Shown: piece after piece, positions 37,120 to 50,618 of the stretch
How positions within the stretch are numbered: position 1 is the first letter of the stretch
How the letters are laid out: each line of letters starts with the position of its first letter
Notes under the pieces: generated by a model
The model's database searches: none
What the model was told of the DNA's origin: nothing
The model's input: the letters and a program-made list of their open reading frames with translations, nothing else
Source: Luteimonas sp. BLCC-B24
GTDB taxonomy: Bacteria; Pseudomonadota; Gammaproteobacteria; Xanthomonadales; Xanthomonadaceae
Reading direction: 5' to 3'
NCBI RefSeq assembly: GCF_028550595.1
Contig: NZ_JAQQGN010000001.1
Coordinates: 806,001 to 870,000 of the forward strand
Length of the DNA: 64,000 bases
Made by a program: the position numbers and the translations under genes

Positions 37120-37827
37120 CGTCGGTGTCCTCTGCCGTGTCGGCGGTCGCTGCGTCGTCCGGGTCCGGTTCGGGCGCGTCGCCGGTGTCGGGGCGCGCCG
37201 CGCGGGCCTCGGCGATCACGAATGCCAGCGCGCCGTCCATCACCCGGCCGGCGATGCGCTCGTAATCGAACGCGAGGTCCAGCAGCGGCCCTTCCTGGAT
37301 GCGCTCCTTGCGGCGGACGATGAAGCCGTGCCGGTTGAGCGTGCCCAGATTCATCTGGATGCGCTGCTTGCCGCCGAGGCGGTCGCCGTAATCGGCGAGC
37401 AACGTGCGCTCGTTGACCGGTTCGACGATCTCGGCGCCGACCGGCACCGGTTTGAGCTCGGCGAACATCTGCTCCTGGTCCTGCTGGCGTTCCACCTCCT
37501 GCCGCGTGATCTGGCGCTGGCGCTTGGGCAGCACCAGCAAGGCCCACAGCACGACCAGCAGCGCGGTGGTGTCGCGACTGAGCTGCAGATTGCTCGCCGC
37601 CCAGGCATCGCCATGGCCGAAGACGTCGGCCTCCTGCGCGCGCGCGATGCCGACGGCCACGTGCGCGGCATACGGGTGTTCGAGCAGGCGCAGGCCAGCG
37701 GCGGCGAGGCGGCGGTCGAGATCATCGCGCAGTTCGGCATCGACGAGCACGCGGCGCACGGCGTGGTCGTCGCGTGGCAACCAGCGCTCGGCCAGCAGGC
37801 GTGCGATCAGGGAGGCGGTGGTATCGC

Positions 37828-37831
<4 letters not shown>
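37112..37831 (-). CDS. mksE: Condensin accessory subunit, MksE-like
   Basis: 239 residues from ATG 37831, overlapping the mksF stop by 4 bp and mksB by 8 bp. It is a small helical/winged-helix-type protein with an acidic C-terminal tail (about 210-239, Asp/Glu/Ala/Thr). The central part (QDQEQMFAELKPVPVGAEI, then LNRHGFIVRR) has the DUF4194-like look of MksE/JetB proteins. In these complexes the KITE-type dimer binds the kleisin MksF. Assignment rests on position between a kleisin-like and an SMC gene. Confidence 0.7.
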
Positions 37832-41454
<3,623 letters not shown>

Positions 41455-41818
41455 GCCGGCCACCCTTCAAACTGAACTCGCGTTCATGTGAATACGCGCG
41501 ACCGGCGCGCGGCCACGACGCGCCCCGAGCTGAACAGGCGGGTGATCCGGCCGGTTCCAGCCATAGATGCGGCGCCACCGCCAGTGCCCCGTATTCATCT
41601 TTGATTCGGAAAACCGCCGATACCGTGCCCGCACTTCGTCCTGCCCCCATTCGGCAGGGCACCGGCCCGATCCGCCTTCTGCGGATTCGGAGCCCGGGCG
41701 AAAGCAGGCCATAGAGTCGCCGCCCTCCCCAATACGCCATGCCGGTTCGAGCCGTCGTCCGCGTTCTCCCTCACGGAGTCGCGGCCTGCGCGCCGGCGCA
41801 ACGCAGCAAGGAGTACCG
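41455..41818. other. 364-bp intergenic region between fadH and the hydrolase gene
   Basis: No ORF with family resemblance. A short hairpin (CTGCC / GGCAG around 41641-41660) and AAGGAG at 41808 for the next gene are the only structures I see. Confidence 0.5.
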
Positions 41819-42301
41819 ATGAAACTTGAATGGGTGATGTGGCTGGCCTCCGTGCTGCCGCCCCCCGCCGCCGATTCGCTCTGTCTGAGCACGACGGTGT
41901 ACCTGGAAGCCCGCGACCAGTCCGTACGTGGGCAGGAAGCCGTCGCCGAGGTGGCCCTGCGCCGTCAGGAGAGCGGCCTGTGGGGCGAGTCGATGTGCGA
42001 GGTGGTCACCGCGCGCAAGCAGTTCGCGCCGACGATCCTGTCGCCCAATACCAGGCTCGCCAACACCAATGCCTGGACCCGCGCGGTCAGCGTGGCGCTG
42101 GAGTCCGAGCGCAACTGGTCGCTGCCACCCGAAAAGCGTCGCGAGGTGGTGCCCGGCGCGAGCCACTTCATGGCCCACGCGATCGCTGCGCCGGCATGGC
42201 GCAATGCGCATCAGGTTGCCACCATCGGCGACCACACTTTCCTGCGCGTGCAATCGCTGCGGCCCAGTCCGGCAGCGCGCGAGGCGCAGTCCCGCGGCTG
42301 A
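41819..42301 (+). CDS. Cell wall hydrolase, SleB-like (Hydrolase_2 family)
   Basis: 160 residues from ATG 41819 with AAGGAG six bases upstream. The SleB catalytic region is recognisable: STTVYLEARDQSVRGQEAVAEVALRR holds the likely catalytic Glu, and ASHFMAHAIAAPAWRN the second conserved block. These enzymes are lytic transglycosylases/amidases of peptidoglycan. Two Cys (SLCLS, ESMCEVV) could form a disulfide. The first 20 residues are hydrophobic but weak as a signal peptide, so export is likely but not proven. Confidence 0.8.
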   Translation: MKLEWVMWLASVLPPPAADSLCLSTTVYLEARDQSVRGQEAVAEVALRRQESGLWGESMCEVVTARKQFAPTILSPNTRLANTNAWTRAVSVALESERNWSLPPEKRREVVPGASHFMAHAIAAPAWRNAHQVATIGDHTFLRVQSLRPSPAAREAQSRG

Positions 42302-43048
42302 TCACGCGGCGGTGCGCGCCGTGACAGGGCGCGCGCAGGGTCGCGGTGCCTCCATGCGCTGACGCTCGACTCCGAGCCGGCACCCGTGTGCTGGCCGACC
42401 ACATCGTCGTTCGCTGAGTCGGTGCGCCGTTCGATGCGCGCAGCGTCGATGCGACATTGAGCCAAGCGCCCGGCTGTCGTGTCATCGATCCGTCCGACGC
42501 GGTGTCGTGTTACCGACAGCGGCCGGGTGCTCGTCCGCGGAGCAGCACGGCGTACAGGGCGCCTGCCTCCGACCATGTATTCCGGCCTGCGTGGCACAGC
42601 CCCGTTGCCGACGCCGCAACGGACGCCGGGACCACTCGGCGACCTGCGTTCGCGCGAAGGTGGAGACACGCTTCGACAGTGGGGCAGCGGGCCGAACCCG
42701 CGTCTTCGCGTTCGAGCCACGCGGTGCCGGTCCATGCGCGAGATCGACAGCAGGCGCGCACGCGGCCGGATCGTGCTTCGCGTATGAGCGCGGATCGCGA
42801 TGCGCGCAGGTGGCCCACACGCGACGCGGGACCGGCCGGCTGCACGTACCGATGCGCGGGTCAAGCACCGCGTCGGCCTCTCGCCACACGACTGGTCAAT
42901 CATTCACCAGCCACGCGCGGCGCGACGTTGCTGCGGTTTCGTGCCACTTACCCACAGACTTGTCATCGATTCATCCACACCCCCTGTGGATGACCGGGCG
43001 GCTAGTGGGTCGCGCCGCCCGGGTCAAGCGCGCGGCGCGTGCACCGGC
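42302..43048. other. 747-bp gene-free region downstream of prpF
   Basis: Several open frames exist on both strands, but all are Arg/Ser/Ala-rich shadows with no family resemblance. The last 100 nt (42892-42993) are structured: the near-palindrome CTGGTCAATCATTCACCAG at 42892-42910, then DnaA-box-like 9-mers. Otherwise I see nothing. Confidence 0.5.
42948..42993. promoter_or_regulatory. Cluster of three DnaA-box-like 9-mers with a perfect 9-bp palindrome
   Basis: TTACCCACA (42948-42956), TCATCCACA (42971-42979) and its inverted copy TGTGGATGA (42985-42993) each differ by one base from the consensus TTATCCACA. The last two are arranged as an inverted pair five bases apart. It may equally be a hairpin after prpF (ends 43049). 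Confidence 0.4.
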
Positions 43049-44245
43049 TCAGTCGAAGACGTCCGCGGGCACGCGGACCGCGCCGTCCATCAGCACGCGC
43101 GCCGAGCGCGACATGATCGCCTTCGACACGGTCCACTGGCCGTCGACCTCCAGCGCTTCGGCACCGACGCGCAGCGTGCCCGACGGATGACCGAAGCGCA
43201 CCGAGGTGCGCGCACCGCCGCCCGCGGCGAGGTTCACCAGCGTGCCCGGAATCGCCGCCGCCGTGCCGATGGCCACCGCCGCCGTGCCCATCATCGCGTG
43301 GTGCAGCTTGCCCATCGACAGCGCGCGCACCAGCAGATCGATGTCGCCGGCCGCGATCGTCCTGCCGCTCGACACCACGTGGTCGCGCGGCGGCGCGACG
43401 AATGCGACCTTCGGCGTGTGCTGGCGCTTCGGCGCCTCCGACACGTCGCCGATGAGTCCCATGCGCACCGCGCCGTGCGCGCGGATGGTCTCGAACATCG
43501 CGAGCGCCTTCGCGTCGCCGTTGATCGCATCCTGCAGCTCGGTGCCGGTGTAGCCGATCGACGCGGCGTCGATGAAGATCGTCGGGATGCCGGCATTGAT
43601 CAGCGTCGCGCGCAGCGTGCCGACCCCCGGCACCTCGAGATCGTCGACGAGACGGCCGGTGGGAAACATCGCACCGCCGCCGTCGCCCTCGCCTTCATCG
43701 GCGGGATCGACGAACTCCAGCACGATCTCCGCCGCCGGGAAGGTCACGCCGTCGAGCTCGAAGTCGCCGGTTTCCTGCACCTGCCCGTCGGCCACAGGCA
43801 CATGCACGACGATGGTCTTGCCGATGTTGGCCTGCCACACGCGCACCGCGACGGTGCCGTGCTCCGGAATACGCGACGCGTCGATCAGGCCGTTGGCGAT
43901 CGCGAACGGCCCGACCGCGGTGCTGAGGTTGCCGCAGTTGCCGCTCCAGTCGACGAACGCGCTGTCGATCGACACCTGGCCGTAGAGATAGTCGACATCG
44001 TGATCCGGCACCGACGCCGGCCCGATGATCACGCACTTGCTGGTCGACGACGTGGCGCCGCCCATGCCGTCGGTGTGCTTGGCATAGGGATCGGGCGAGC
44101 CGATCACCCGCATCAGCAGCGTGTCGCGCGCAAGGCCGGGCACACGTGCGGCCTCCGGCAGATCCTCGAGACGGAAGAACACGCCCTTGGACGTGCCGCC
44201 GCGCATGTAGGTGGCGGGGATGCGGAGCTGGGGACGTGCGGTCAT
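43049..44245 (-). CDS. prpF: 2-methylaconitate cis-trans isomerase
   Basis: A 398-residue PrpF of the diaminopimelate-epimerase-like fold. It begins PATYMRGGTSKGVFF, the family signature, followed by DWSGNCGNLSTAVGPFAI (active Cys) and KLHHAMMGTAAVAIG. It converts the 2-methylaconitate isomer made by AcnD into the one that hydratase can use, completing the AcnD/PrpF variant of the methylcitrate cycle. It is normally directly after acnD; here a broken DUF5694 gene and a 593-bp gap lie between. Confidence 0.95.
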   Translation of the reverse strand: MTARPQLRIPATYMRGGTSKGVFFRLEDLPEAARVPGLARDTLLMRVIGSPDPYAKHTDGMGGATSSTSKCVIIGPASVPDHDVDYLYGQVSIDSAFVDWSGNCGNLSTAVGPFAIANGLIDASRIPEHGTVAVRVWQANIGKTIVVHVPVADGQVQETGDFELDGVTFPAAEIVLEFVDPADEGEGDGGGAMFPTGRLVDDLEVPGVGTLRATLINAGIPTIFIDAASIGYTGTELQDAINGDAKALAMFETIRAHGAVRMGLIGDVSEAPKRQHTPKVAFVAPPRDHVVSSGRTIAAGDIDLLVRALSMGKLHHAMMGTAAVAIGTAAAIPGTLVNLAAGGGARTSVRFGHPSGTLRVGAEALEVDGQWTVSKAIMSRSARVLMDGAVRVPADVFD

Positions 44246-44333
44246 CGGACACTGCCTCGGTTGCGCTGCGGCCGTGCCCGCCGCGCGGCGTGGGCCTGTG
44301 CACGGATGTACATGCTACCGCGCCGGGCGAGGC

Positions 44334-45170
44334 TCACCGCGCAGCGGCGCGCTCGAGATACGGCATCGCGTCGACATCCTCGTAACCGTCGATGGTGCGC
44401 GCGAAGTGGCGCAACCATGCCGCGTGGCCGGCGCCGTAGATCAGCACCACGCGATCGCCGGGCCGGGTGACGTTCATCAGTTTGGAGAAGATGCCGGCAT
44501 TGCGCGCATACCAGCGCGCGTTGAGATGGGCGCCGGCCAGCTCGTCATCGTGAATGACCTGCAGGATGGCGTCGTAATACGCCTGCCCACCGGGAAAATC
44601 ATCCCGGTTGATCGCATGCAGCGATTGCGCGATCGAGCGCTCGGCCTGTGCCGCGCTGAAGTCCTCGGCCCAGCGCGCGATACGCGCATCGAAAGGTGCC
44701 AGAAGCGCCGCCTGTCCCGACTTCTCGGCCGCGGCGCGCACCTCGGCAATCGGAAAATACGACGCCTAGCCCTCGCGTGCCTGCACATCGACGCCGTGCA
44801 CGGTGCTCAGGCCGACGCGCCGCGCGAGCCGGAATCCGATCTGCACGATCTCGTTGGGATCGCGCAGCAGCATCGCGTCGTCGAACCGGGGGTAGTCACG
44901 AACGGCATAGTCGGGCCCGGGCGCGACCGTCTCCACCAGGACGTGGGTCGGTGCGAACTCGGCCAGCGTCTCGACGAGCGCTTCGAGTTCCGCCTGCCGG
45001 CGCGGCGTCAGAACCGAATCGACCTCGATGTTGTGCTCGTCCGCGCCGGGGTTGTGCAGGTGGTAGACCCCCAGGGTCATCACCTGCACGGCGGGTGTGG
45101 CGACCGGGTCTTCGGCGCGCGCCGGCAGCGCGGCGAACACGAGTACAACAGCGAATGCCAGTGAACGCAT
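44334..45170 (-). pseudogene. DUF5694 family exported protein, interrupted by an in-frame TAG
   Basis: From ATG 45170 the product starts with a signal peptide (RSLAFAVVLVFAALPARA) and the DUF5694 region VMTLGVYHLHNPGADEHN. It then meets TAG at 44766-44768, codon 135. Without any frame change, the same frame continues from codon 136 to a TGA at 44334 with a convincing C-terminal half (YYDAILQVIHDDELAG, then VVLIYGAGHAAWLRHF). A single base change explains the break. The family is related to TraB/GumN-type proteins and has no established function. Either a recent pseudogene, amber read-through, or a sequencing error. Confidence 0.8.
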
Positions 45171-45763
45171 GTCGGGGATCCTCCGGGGTTCGAACGGTTC
45201 GGGTCACTATCCATCAAATGCCTGCGAAGAGCAGGCGTCCGGTTCCCTGCCCGGCCGCCGGGGCCCACGCCGTCCACGCGAGGGAACGCCATTGCCGCCC
45301 GCCTTGGGCTGTGCCTGTCGGATGGTCGGGTCGATGGTTCGCCGGGTGATACCGGGAGCTCGGCAGTGCGGTGTCGGTGCGCGCCGCGTCGATGGTGGAC
45401 CTGCTGCGTCGTCGCAGCGGCCTGCCGGCGGCCCAGGTCCTGCGCGAGTCGCATCCGCGGGTCGTCAGCGCCGTGCGCCAGCTCGCTGCGCCCGGCCCGG
45501 TCGAAAACGCCCGCGTGAGAATGGCCGCAGATCGATCGCCTCGCAGACAGTGCAGACATCGGGACCACTGCGCATGATCGCGCCCGACACGACGACCGCG
45601 GCCACCTGCCGGTCTCGTGCACACTCCGCGGACTGATCGGTTCGACGCCTCGTGACGCCTCGAAGGCGCGTGACGCGGCATGGCCGCCCGCCTGCACGCG
45701 GCCGAGTCGCGCAACGCCGCCGGCTCCGGCGCCGAGGCGGATGAGCGCCCCGGGGCCGCCGGA
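45171..45763. other. 593-bp gene-free region between the DUF5694 gene and acnD
   Basis: No protein or RNA gene recognised. A small perfect hairpin GCCTGC-GAAGA-GCAGGC lies at 45220-45236. The open frames here are Arg-rich and unlike neighbouring proteins. Confidence 0.45.
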
Positions 45764-48361
45764 TCAGGCGGCCTTGGACGCCTCCAGGAAATCCTGCGCG
45801 AAGCGCTGCAGCACACCGCCGGCTTCGTAGACGGAGGCCTCTTCGTCGGAATCGAGACGGCACAGCACCGGCACATTGAGCTGGGTGCCGTCGGTCCTGT
45901 TGATCACCAGCGTCAGCATCGCGCGCGGCGTGCGCTCGCCGGTGACGTCGAAGGTCTCCGTGCCGTCGATGCCGAGCGTCAGGCGGGTCACGCCGGGCTG
46001 GAATTCCAGCGGCAGCACGCCCATGCCGATCAGGTTGGTGCGATGGATGCGCTCGAAGCCTTCGGCGACGATCGCTTCCACACCCGCCAGACGCACGCCC
46101 TTGGCCGCCCAGTCGCGCGAGCTGCCCTGGCCGTAGTCGGCGCCGGCGATGATCACCAGCGGCTGCTTGCGGTCCATGTAGGTCTCGATCGCCTCCCACA
46201 TGCGCACGACCTGCCCGTCCGGCTCGATGCGCGCCAGCGAGCCCTGGCGCACGGTACCGTCGACGATTGCCATCTCGTTGACCAGCTTCGGATTGGCGAA
46301 CGTGGCGCGCTGCGCGGTCAGATGGTCACCGCGATGGGTGGCGTAGGAATTGAAGTCCTCCTCCGGCACACCCATCTTCGCCAGGTACTCGCCGGCGGCG
46401 CTGTCGGCCATGATCGCGTTCGACGGCGAGAGATGATCGGTGGTGATGTTGTCGCCGAGCACCGCGAGCGGACGCATGCCCGTGAGCGTGCGCGCGCCGG
46501 CCAATGCACCTTCCCAGTACGGCGGACGGCGGATGTAGGTGCTCATCTCGCGCCAGTCGTACAGCGGCGCGACGCGCTCGCCGGTGTCGACGTGCAGCTT
46601 GAACATCGGGCCGTAGACGGCGCGGAACTGTTCCGGCTTGACGCTGGCCTTGACCACCGCGTCGATCTCCTCGTCCGACGGCCAGATGTCCTTCAGCGTG
46701 ACCGCGTGGCCGTCGGCGTCGATGCCGAGCACGTCCTTCTCGATGTCGAAGCGCACGGTGCCGGCGATCGCGTAGGCAATGACCAGCGGCGGCGATGCGA
46801 GGAAGGCCTGCTTGGCGTAGGGATGGATGCGGCCGTCGAAATTGCGGTTGCCGCTGAGCACCGCGGTCGCGTACAGGTCGCGGTCGATGATCTCCTGCTG
46901 GATCGCCGGATCCAGCGCGCCGCTCATGCCGTTGCAGGTGGTGCAGGCGAAGGCGACGATGCCGAAGCCCAGCTGCTCGAGATCCGGCAGCAGGCCGCTT
47001 TCCTCCAGATACAGCTGCACCGCCTTGGAACCGGGTGCGAGCGAACTCTTGACCCAGGGCTTGCGCGTCAGGCCGCGCGCACGCGCGTTGCGCGCCAGCA
47101 ATCCGGCGGCGATGACGTTGCGCGGGTTGGACGTGTTGGTACAGCTTGTGATCGCGGCGATGATCACCGCGCCGTCGGGCATGGTGCCGTCGCTCGGCAT
47201 CTCCCACGCGCCGGCGATGCCGCTGGCGGCGAGGTCGCTCGTCGCCACGCGCTTGTGCGGATTCGACGGGCCGGCCATGTTGCGCACCACGCTCGACAGG
47301 TCGAAGTGCAGCGTGCGCACGTACTCGGCGCTGGCCAGCGAGTCGGCCCACAGGCCGGCGGCCTTGGCGTAGGTCTCGACCAGTGCGACCTGGGTCTCTT
47401 CGCGGCCGGTCAGGCGCAGGTAGTCGAGCGTGTTGTCGTCGATGAAGAACATCGCCGCGGTCGCGCCGTACTCGGGCGCCATGTTGGAGATCGTCGCGCG
47501 ATCGCCGACCGACAGCGCGGCTGCGCCGGGCCCACGGAATTCGAGATACGCGCCGACGACCTTGGACTTGCGCAGGAACTCGGTGAGCGCCAGCACGACG
47601 TCGGTCGCGGTGATGCCGGGACCGGGACGCCCCGTGAGCTCGACACCGACGATCTCCGGCGTGCGCATCCACGAGGCGCGGCCGAGCATGACGTTCTCGG
47701 CTTCCAGCCCGCCGACGCCGATCGCGATCACGCCCAGCGCATCGACGTGCGGGGTGTGACTGTCGGTGCCGACGCAGGTGTCCGGAAACGCGACACCGTC
47801 CTGGACGTAGACCACCGGCGACATCTTCTCCAGATTGATCTGGTGCATGATCCCGTTGCCCGGCGGAATCACCTCGACGTTGCGGAAGGCCTGCTTGGTC
47901 CAGTCGATGAAGTGGAAGCGATCCGCGTTGCGCCGATCCTCGATCTCGCGGTTGCGGGTGAACGCATCGGGCTCATAGCCGCCGCATTCCACCGCCAGCG
48001 AGTGGTCGACGATCAGCTGCACCGGCACCACGGGATTGACCTTGGCCGGGTCACCACCCTGGTCGGCAATCGCATCGCGCAGACCGGCGAGATCGACCAG
48101 CGCGGTCTGGCCGAGAATGTCGTGGCAGACCACGCGCGCCGGATACCACGGGAAGTCGATGTCCTGGCGCAGCTCGATCAACTGGCGCAGCGCCTCGTCG
48201 AGCAGGGCCGGATCGCAACGCCGCACCAGATTCTCGGCATGCACGCGCGCGGTGTAGGACATGCGGTCGTACGCGCCGGGTGCGAGCGCGTCGACGGCGG
48301 CGCGTGCGTCGAACCAGTCGAGCTGCGTGCCGGGAAGAGGTTTGCGGTGCTGGCTGTTCAT
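45764..48361 (-). CDS. acnD: Fe/S-dependent 2-methylisocitrate dehydratase AcnD
   Basis: 865 residues from ATG 48361. An aconitase-family 4Fe-4S enzyme that dehydrates 2-methylcitrate. Cluster ligands are seen in ITSCTNTSNPRN and ACTTCNGMSG. The N-terminus (PGTQLDWFDARAAVDALAPGAYDRMSYTARVHAENLVRR) is the AcnD form rather than AcnA. The C-terminal swivel domain has GADYGQGSSRDWAAKG. The start lies 10 bp from a G-run/C-rich repeat and has no purine-rich ribosome site in that stretch. Part of the prpB-prpC-acnD unit. Confidence 0.95.
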   Translation of the reverse strand: MNSQHRKPLPGTQLDWFDARAAVDALAPGAYDRMSYTARVHAENLVRRCDPALLDEALRQLIELRQDIDFPWYPARVVCHDILGQTALVDLAGLRDAIADQGGDPAKVNPVVPVQLIVDHSLAVECGGYEPDAFTRNREIEDRRNADRFHFIDWTKQAFRNVEVIPPGNGIMHQINLEKMSPVVYVQDGVAFPDTCVGTDSHTPHVDALGVIAIGVGGLEAENVMLGRASWMRTPEIVGVELTGRPGPGITATDVVLALTEFLRKSKVVGAYLEFRGPGAAALSVGDRATISNMAPEYGATAAMFFIDDNTLDYLRLTGREETQVALVETYAKAAGLWADSLASAEYVRTLHFDLSSVVRNMAGPSNPHKRVATSDLAASGIAGAWEMPSDGTMPDGAVIIAAITSCTNTSNPRNVIAAGLLARNARARGLTRKPWVKSSLAPGSKAVQLYLEESGLLPDLEQLGFGIVAFACTTCNGMSGALDPAIQQEIIDRDLYATAVLSGNRNFDGRIHPYAKQAFLASPPLVIAYAIAGTVRFDIEKDVLGIDADGHAVTLKDIWPSDEEIDAVVKASVKPEQFRAVYGPMFKLHVDTGERVAPLYDWREMSTYIRRPPYWEGALAGARTLTGMRPLAVLGDNITTDHLSPSNAIMADSAAGEYLAKMGVPEEDFNSYATHRGDHLTAQRATFANPKLVNEMAIVDGTVRQGSLARIEPDGQVVRMWEAIETYMDRKQPLVIIAGADYGQGSSRDWAAKGVRLAGVEAIVAEGFERIHRTNLIGMGVLPLEFQPGVTRLTLGIDGTETFDVTGERTPRAMLTLVINRTDGTQLNVPVLCRLDSDEEASVYEAGGVLQRFAQDFLEASKAA

Positions 48362-48370
48362 GGCGGGCAG

Positions 48371-48454
48371 TGGGATCGGGGAGTGGGGAATGGGGATTCG
48401 GGAGTCGGAACGCGGGAACCGGGCGAACGGCCCCGGCCCCGATTCCCGAATCCC
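48371..48454. repeat. GGGATT-type inverted repeat between acnD and prpC
   Basis: Five G-runs at 48371-48403 on plus. GGGATTCGGGAGTCGG (48393-48408) pairs with CCGATTCCCGAATCCC (48439-48454) with one mismatch. Same repeat type as at 26733-26833. Confidence 0.7.
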
Positions 48455-48464
48455 GGCCGGGCGC

Positions 48465-49622
48465 TCAGCGTTCGGCGATCGGCACGAACGCCTGGTCCTC
48501 GGGCCCGGTGTAATTCGCACTCGGGCGGATGATCTTGCCGTCGATGCGCTGCTCGATGACGTGCGCGCTCCAGCCCGCGGTGCGTGCGATCACGAACAGC
48601 GGGGTGAACATCGCCGTCGGCACCCCCATCATGTGGTAGCTCACCGCGCTGAACCAGTCGAGGTTGGGGAACATCTTCTTGATGTCCCACATCACCGTCT
48701 CCAGGCGCTCGGCGATGTCGTACATCTTGCGGCTGCCCACTTCGTCCGACAGTTCGCGCGCGACGGTCTTGATGACCTCGTTGCGCGGATCGCTGACGGT
48801 ATAGACCGGGTGGCCGAAGCCGATGATCACTTCCTTCTTCTCCACGCGCGCGCGGATGTCGGCTTCCGCCTCGTCCGGCGTGTCGTAACGCTTCTGCACT
48901 TCGAACGCCACCTCGTTCGCGCCGCCGTGCTTCGGTCCGCGCAGCGCGCCGATGCCGGCGGTGATGCACGAATGCATGTCGCTGCCGGTGCCGGCGACGA
49001 CGCGGCTGGCGAAGGTCGATGCATTGAACTCGTGCTCGGCGTAGAGGATCAGCGAGGTGTGCATCGCCTTGACCCAGCTCTCGCGCGGCGGCACGCCGTG
49101 CAGCAGATGCAGGAAGTGTCCGCCGATCGAATCGTCGTCGGTCTCGACGTCGATCGCGCGGCCGTTGTGGCTCCAGTGGTACCAGTACAGCAGCATCGAG
49201 CCGAGCGAGGCCATCAGCTTGTCGGCGATGTCGCGCGCACCGGGGTGGTTGTGGTCGTCCTTCTCCGGCTGCACGCAGCCGAGGACCGAGACGCCGGTAC
49301 GCATGACGTCCATCGGATGCGCCGACGCCGGCAGTTCCTCGAGCGCGGCCTTCACCGCGGCCGGAATGCCGCGCAGGGACTTCAGCTTGGCCTTGTAGCC
49401 GCGCAGTTCCGCCTCGTTGGGCAGCTTGCCGTGGACCAGCAGATAGGCGATCTCCTCGAACTCGCTGGTGCGCGCGAGATCGAGGATGTCGTAGCCGCGG
49501 TAGTGCAGGTCGTTGCCACTGCGGCCGACGGTGCACAGCGCGGTGTTGCCGGCGGCCGTGCCGCTCAGCGCGACGGACTTCTTCGGCTTGAAGCCGGGGG
49601 CGGTGGTGGCGGTGTCGCTCAT
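48465..49622 (-). CDS. prpC: 2-methylcitrate synthase
   Basis: A 385-residue type II-like citrate synthase that condenses propionyl-CoA with oxaloacetate. Catalytic His residues lie in YAEHEFNAS and PKHGGAN, the substrate His in GFGHPVYT and the Asp in NLDWFSAV. The short bacterial form and the clustering with prpB and acnD identify it as methylcitrate synthase rather than GltA. ATG 49622 is used; upstream frame is not conserved in type. Confidence 0.95.
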   Translation of the reverse strand: MSDTATTAPGFKPKKSVALSGTAAGNTALCTVGRSGNDLHYRGYDILDLARTSEFEEIAYLLVHGKLPNEAELRGYKAKLKSLRGIPAAVKAALEELPASAHPMDVMRTGVSVLGCVQPEKDDHNHPGARDIADKLMASLGSMLLYWYHWSHNGRAIDVETDDDSIGGHFLHLLHGVPPRESWVKAMHTSLILYAEHEFNASTFASRVVAGTGSDMHSCITAGIGALRGPKHGGANEVAFEVQKRYDTPDEAEADIRARVEKKEVIIGFGHPVYTVSDPRNEVIKTVARELSDEVGSRKMYDIAERLETVMWDIKKMFPNLDWFSAVSYHMMGVPTAMFTPLFVIARTAGWSAHVIEQRIDGKIIRPSANYTGPEDQAFVPIAER

Positions 49623-49674
49623 CTGGAATCTCCGTTGGATGCCCGCGGGCACGGATGGAATGATCGGAAGTCGC

Positions 49675-50559
49675 TTACTTCTTCGAGGCGAACAGCGCGT
49701 CGAGGCGCTGCTCGAAGGCGTGGTAGCCGATGCGCTCGTAGAGCTCCTCGCGGGTCTGCATCGCATCGACGACGCTCTGCTGGTGCCCGTCGCGGCGCAC
49801 GGCGGTGTACACCGCTTCGGCGGCCTTGTTGGCAGCGCGGAATGCCGACAGCGGGAACAGCTGGATCGCGACCCCGGCCGAGGCCAGCTCGTCGCGCGTG
49901 AACAGCGGCGTCTTGCCGAACTCGGTGATGTTGGCGAGCACCGGCACCTTCACCGCGTCGACGAAGCGGCGATAGGTGTCGAGGTCGTAGGCCGCCTCGG
50001 CGAAGATGCCGTCAGCGCCGGCCTCGATGCAGGCGATGGCGCGTTCGATCGCGGCGTCCACGCCGTCGACCTGGATCGCATCGGTGCGCGCGATCAGGAA
50101 GAAGTCCGGATCGGTCTTCGCATCGGCCGCGGCCTTGACCCGGTCGACCATCTCGCCCTGCGACACGATCTCCTTGCCCGGACGATGGCCGCAGCGCTTG
50201 GCGCCGACCTGGTCCTCGATGTGGCAGGCCGCGGCGCCGGCCTTGATCAGCGACTTCACCGTGCGCTCGATGTTGAACGCGCTCGGCCCGAAGCCGGTGT
50301 CGATGTCGACCAGCAGCGGCAGGTCGCAGACGTCGGTGATGCGGCGCACGTCGATCAACACGTCCTCGAGCGTATTGATGCCGAGGTCCGGCAGGCCCAG
50401 CGAGCCCGCGGCGACACCGCCGCCCGAGAGGTAGATCGCCTGGAAGCCGGCGCGCTTGGCCAGCAGCGCGTGATTGGCGTTGATCGCGCCGATCACCTGC
50501 AGCGGTGATTCGGCGGCGAGCGCGGCGCGGAACTTCGCGCCTGCGGACAGGGTGGACAT
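49675..50559 (-). CDS. prpB: Methylisocitrate lyase
   Basis: 294 residues. A PEP-mutase/isocitrate-lyase superfamily barrel that splits 2-methylisocitrate to pyruvate and succinate. The catalytic loop [11 protein letters not shown] and the metal-site DIDTGFG are present. [17 protein letters not shown] is typical. First gene of the minus-strand prp unit, 52 bp before prpC, and divergent from the HTH-citrate synthase gene with an operator-like array between them. Confidence 0.97.
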   Translation of the reverse strand: MSTLSAGAKFRAALAAESPLQVIGAINANHALLAKRAGFQAIYLSGGGVAAGSLGLPDLGINTLEDVLIDVRRITDVCDLPLLVDIDTGFGPSAFNIERTVKSLIKAGAAACHIEDQVGAKRCGHRPGKEIVSQGEMVDRVKAAADAKTDPDFFLIARTDAIQVDGVDAAIERAIACIEAGADGIFAEAAYDLDTYRRFVDAVKVPVLANITEFGKTPLFTRDELASAGVAIQLFPLSAFRAANKAAEAVYTAVRRDGHQQSVVDAMQTREELYERIGYHAFEQRLDALFASKK

Positions 50560-50618
50560 GGGCTGACTCCGGACTGCGGTGTACCGCGACGGCATGCAAT
50601 CTGGCACCATCCGACAGG

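Noticed and set aside
34249..37323. 1024-codon open frame on plus
   Set aside because: It is antisense to the SMC gene. The translation is rich in Arg, Ala, Gly and Gln with no motif, as expected for a shadow frame at about 70 percent GC. The minus frame has Walker A, signature and Walker B.
42211..42903. 230-codon open frame on minus in the gene-free stretch
   Set aside because: Arg/Ser-rich with no hydrophobic core or motif, overlaps the end of the SleB-like gene, and has no ribosome site. Probably a GC artefact, though a codon-bias scan would settle it.
45680..48532. 950-codon open frame on plus
   Set aside because: Antisense to acnD, which has all aconitase motifs. The plus translation is His/Arg/Val-rich low-information sequence.
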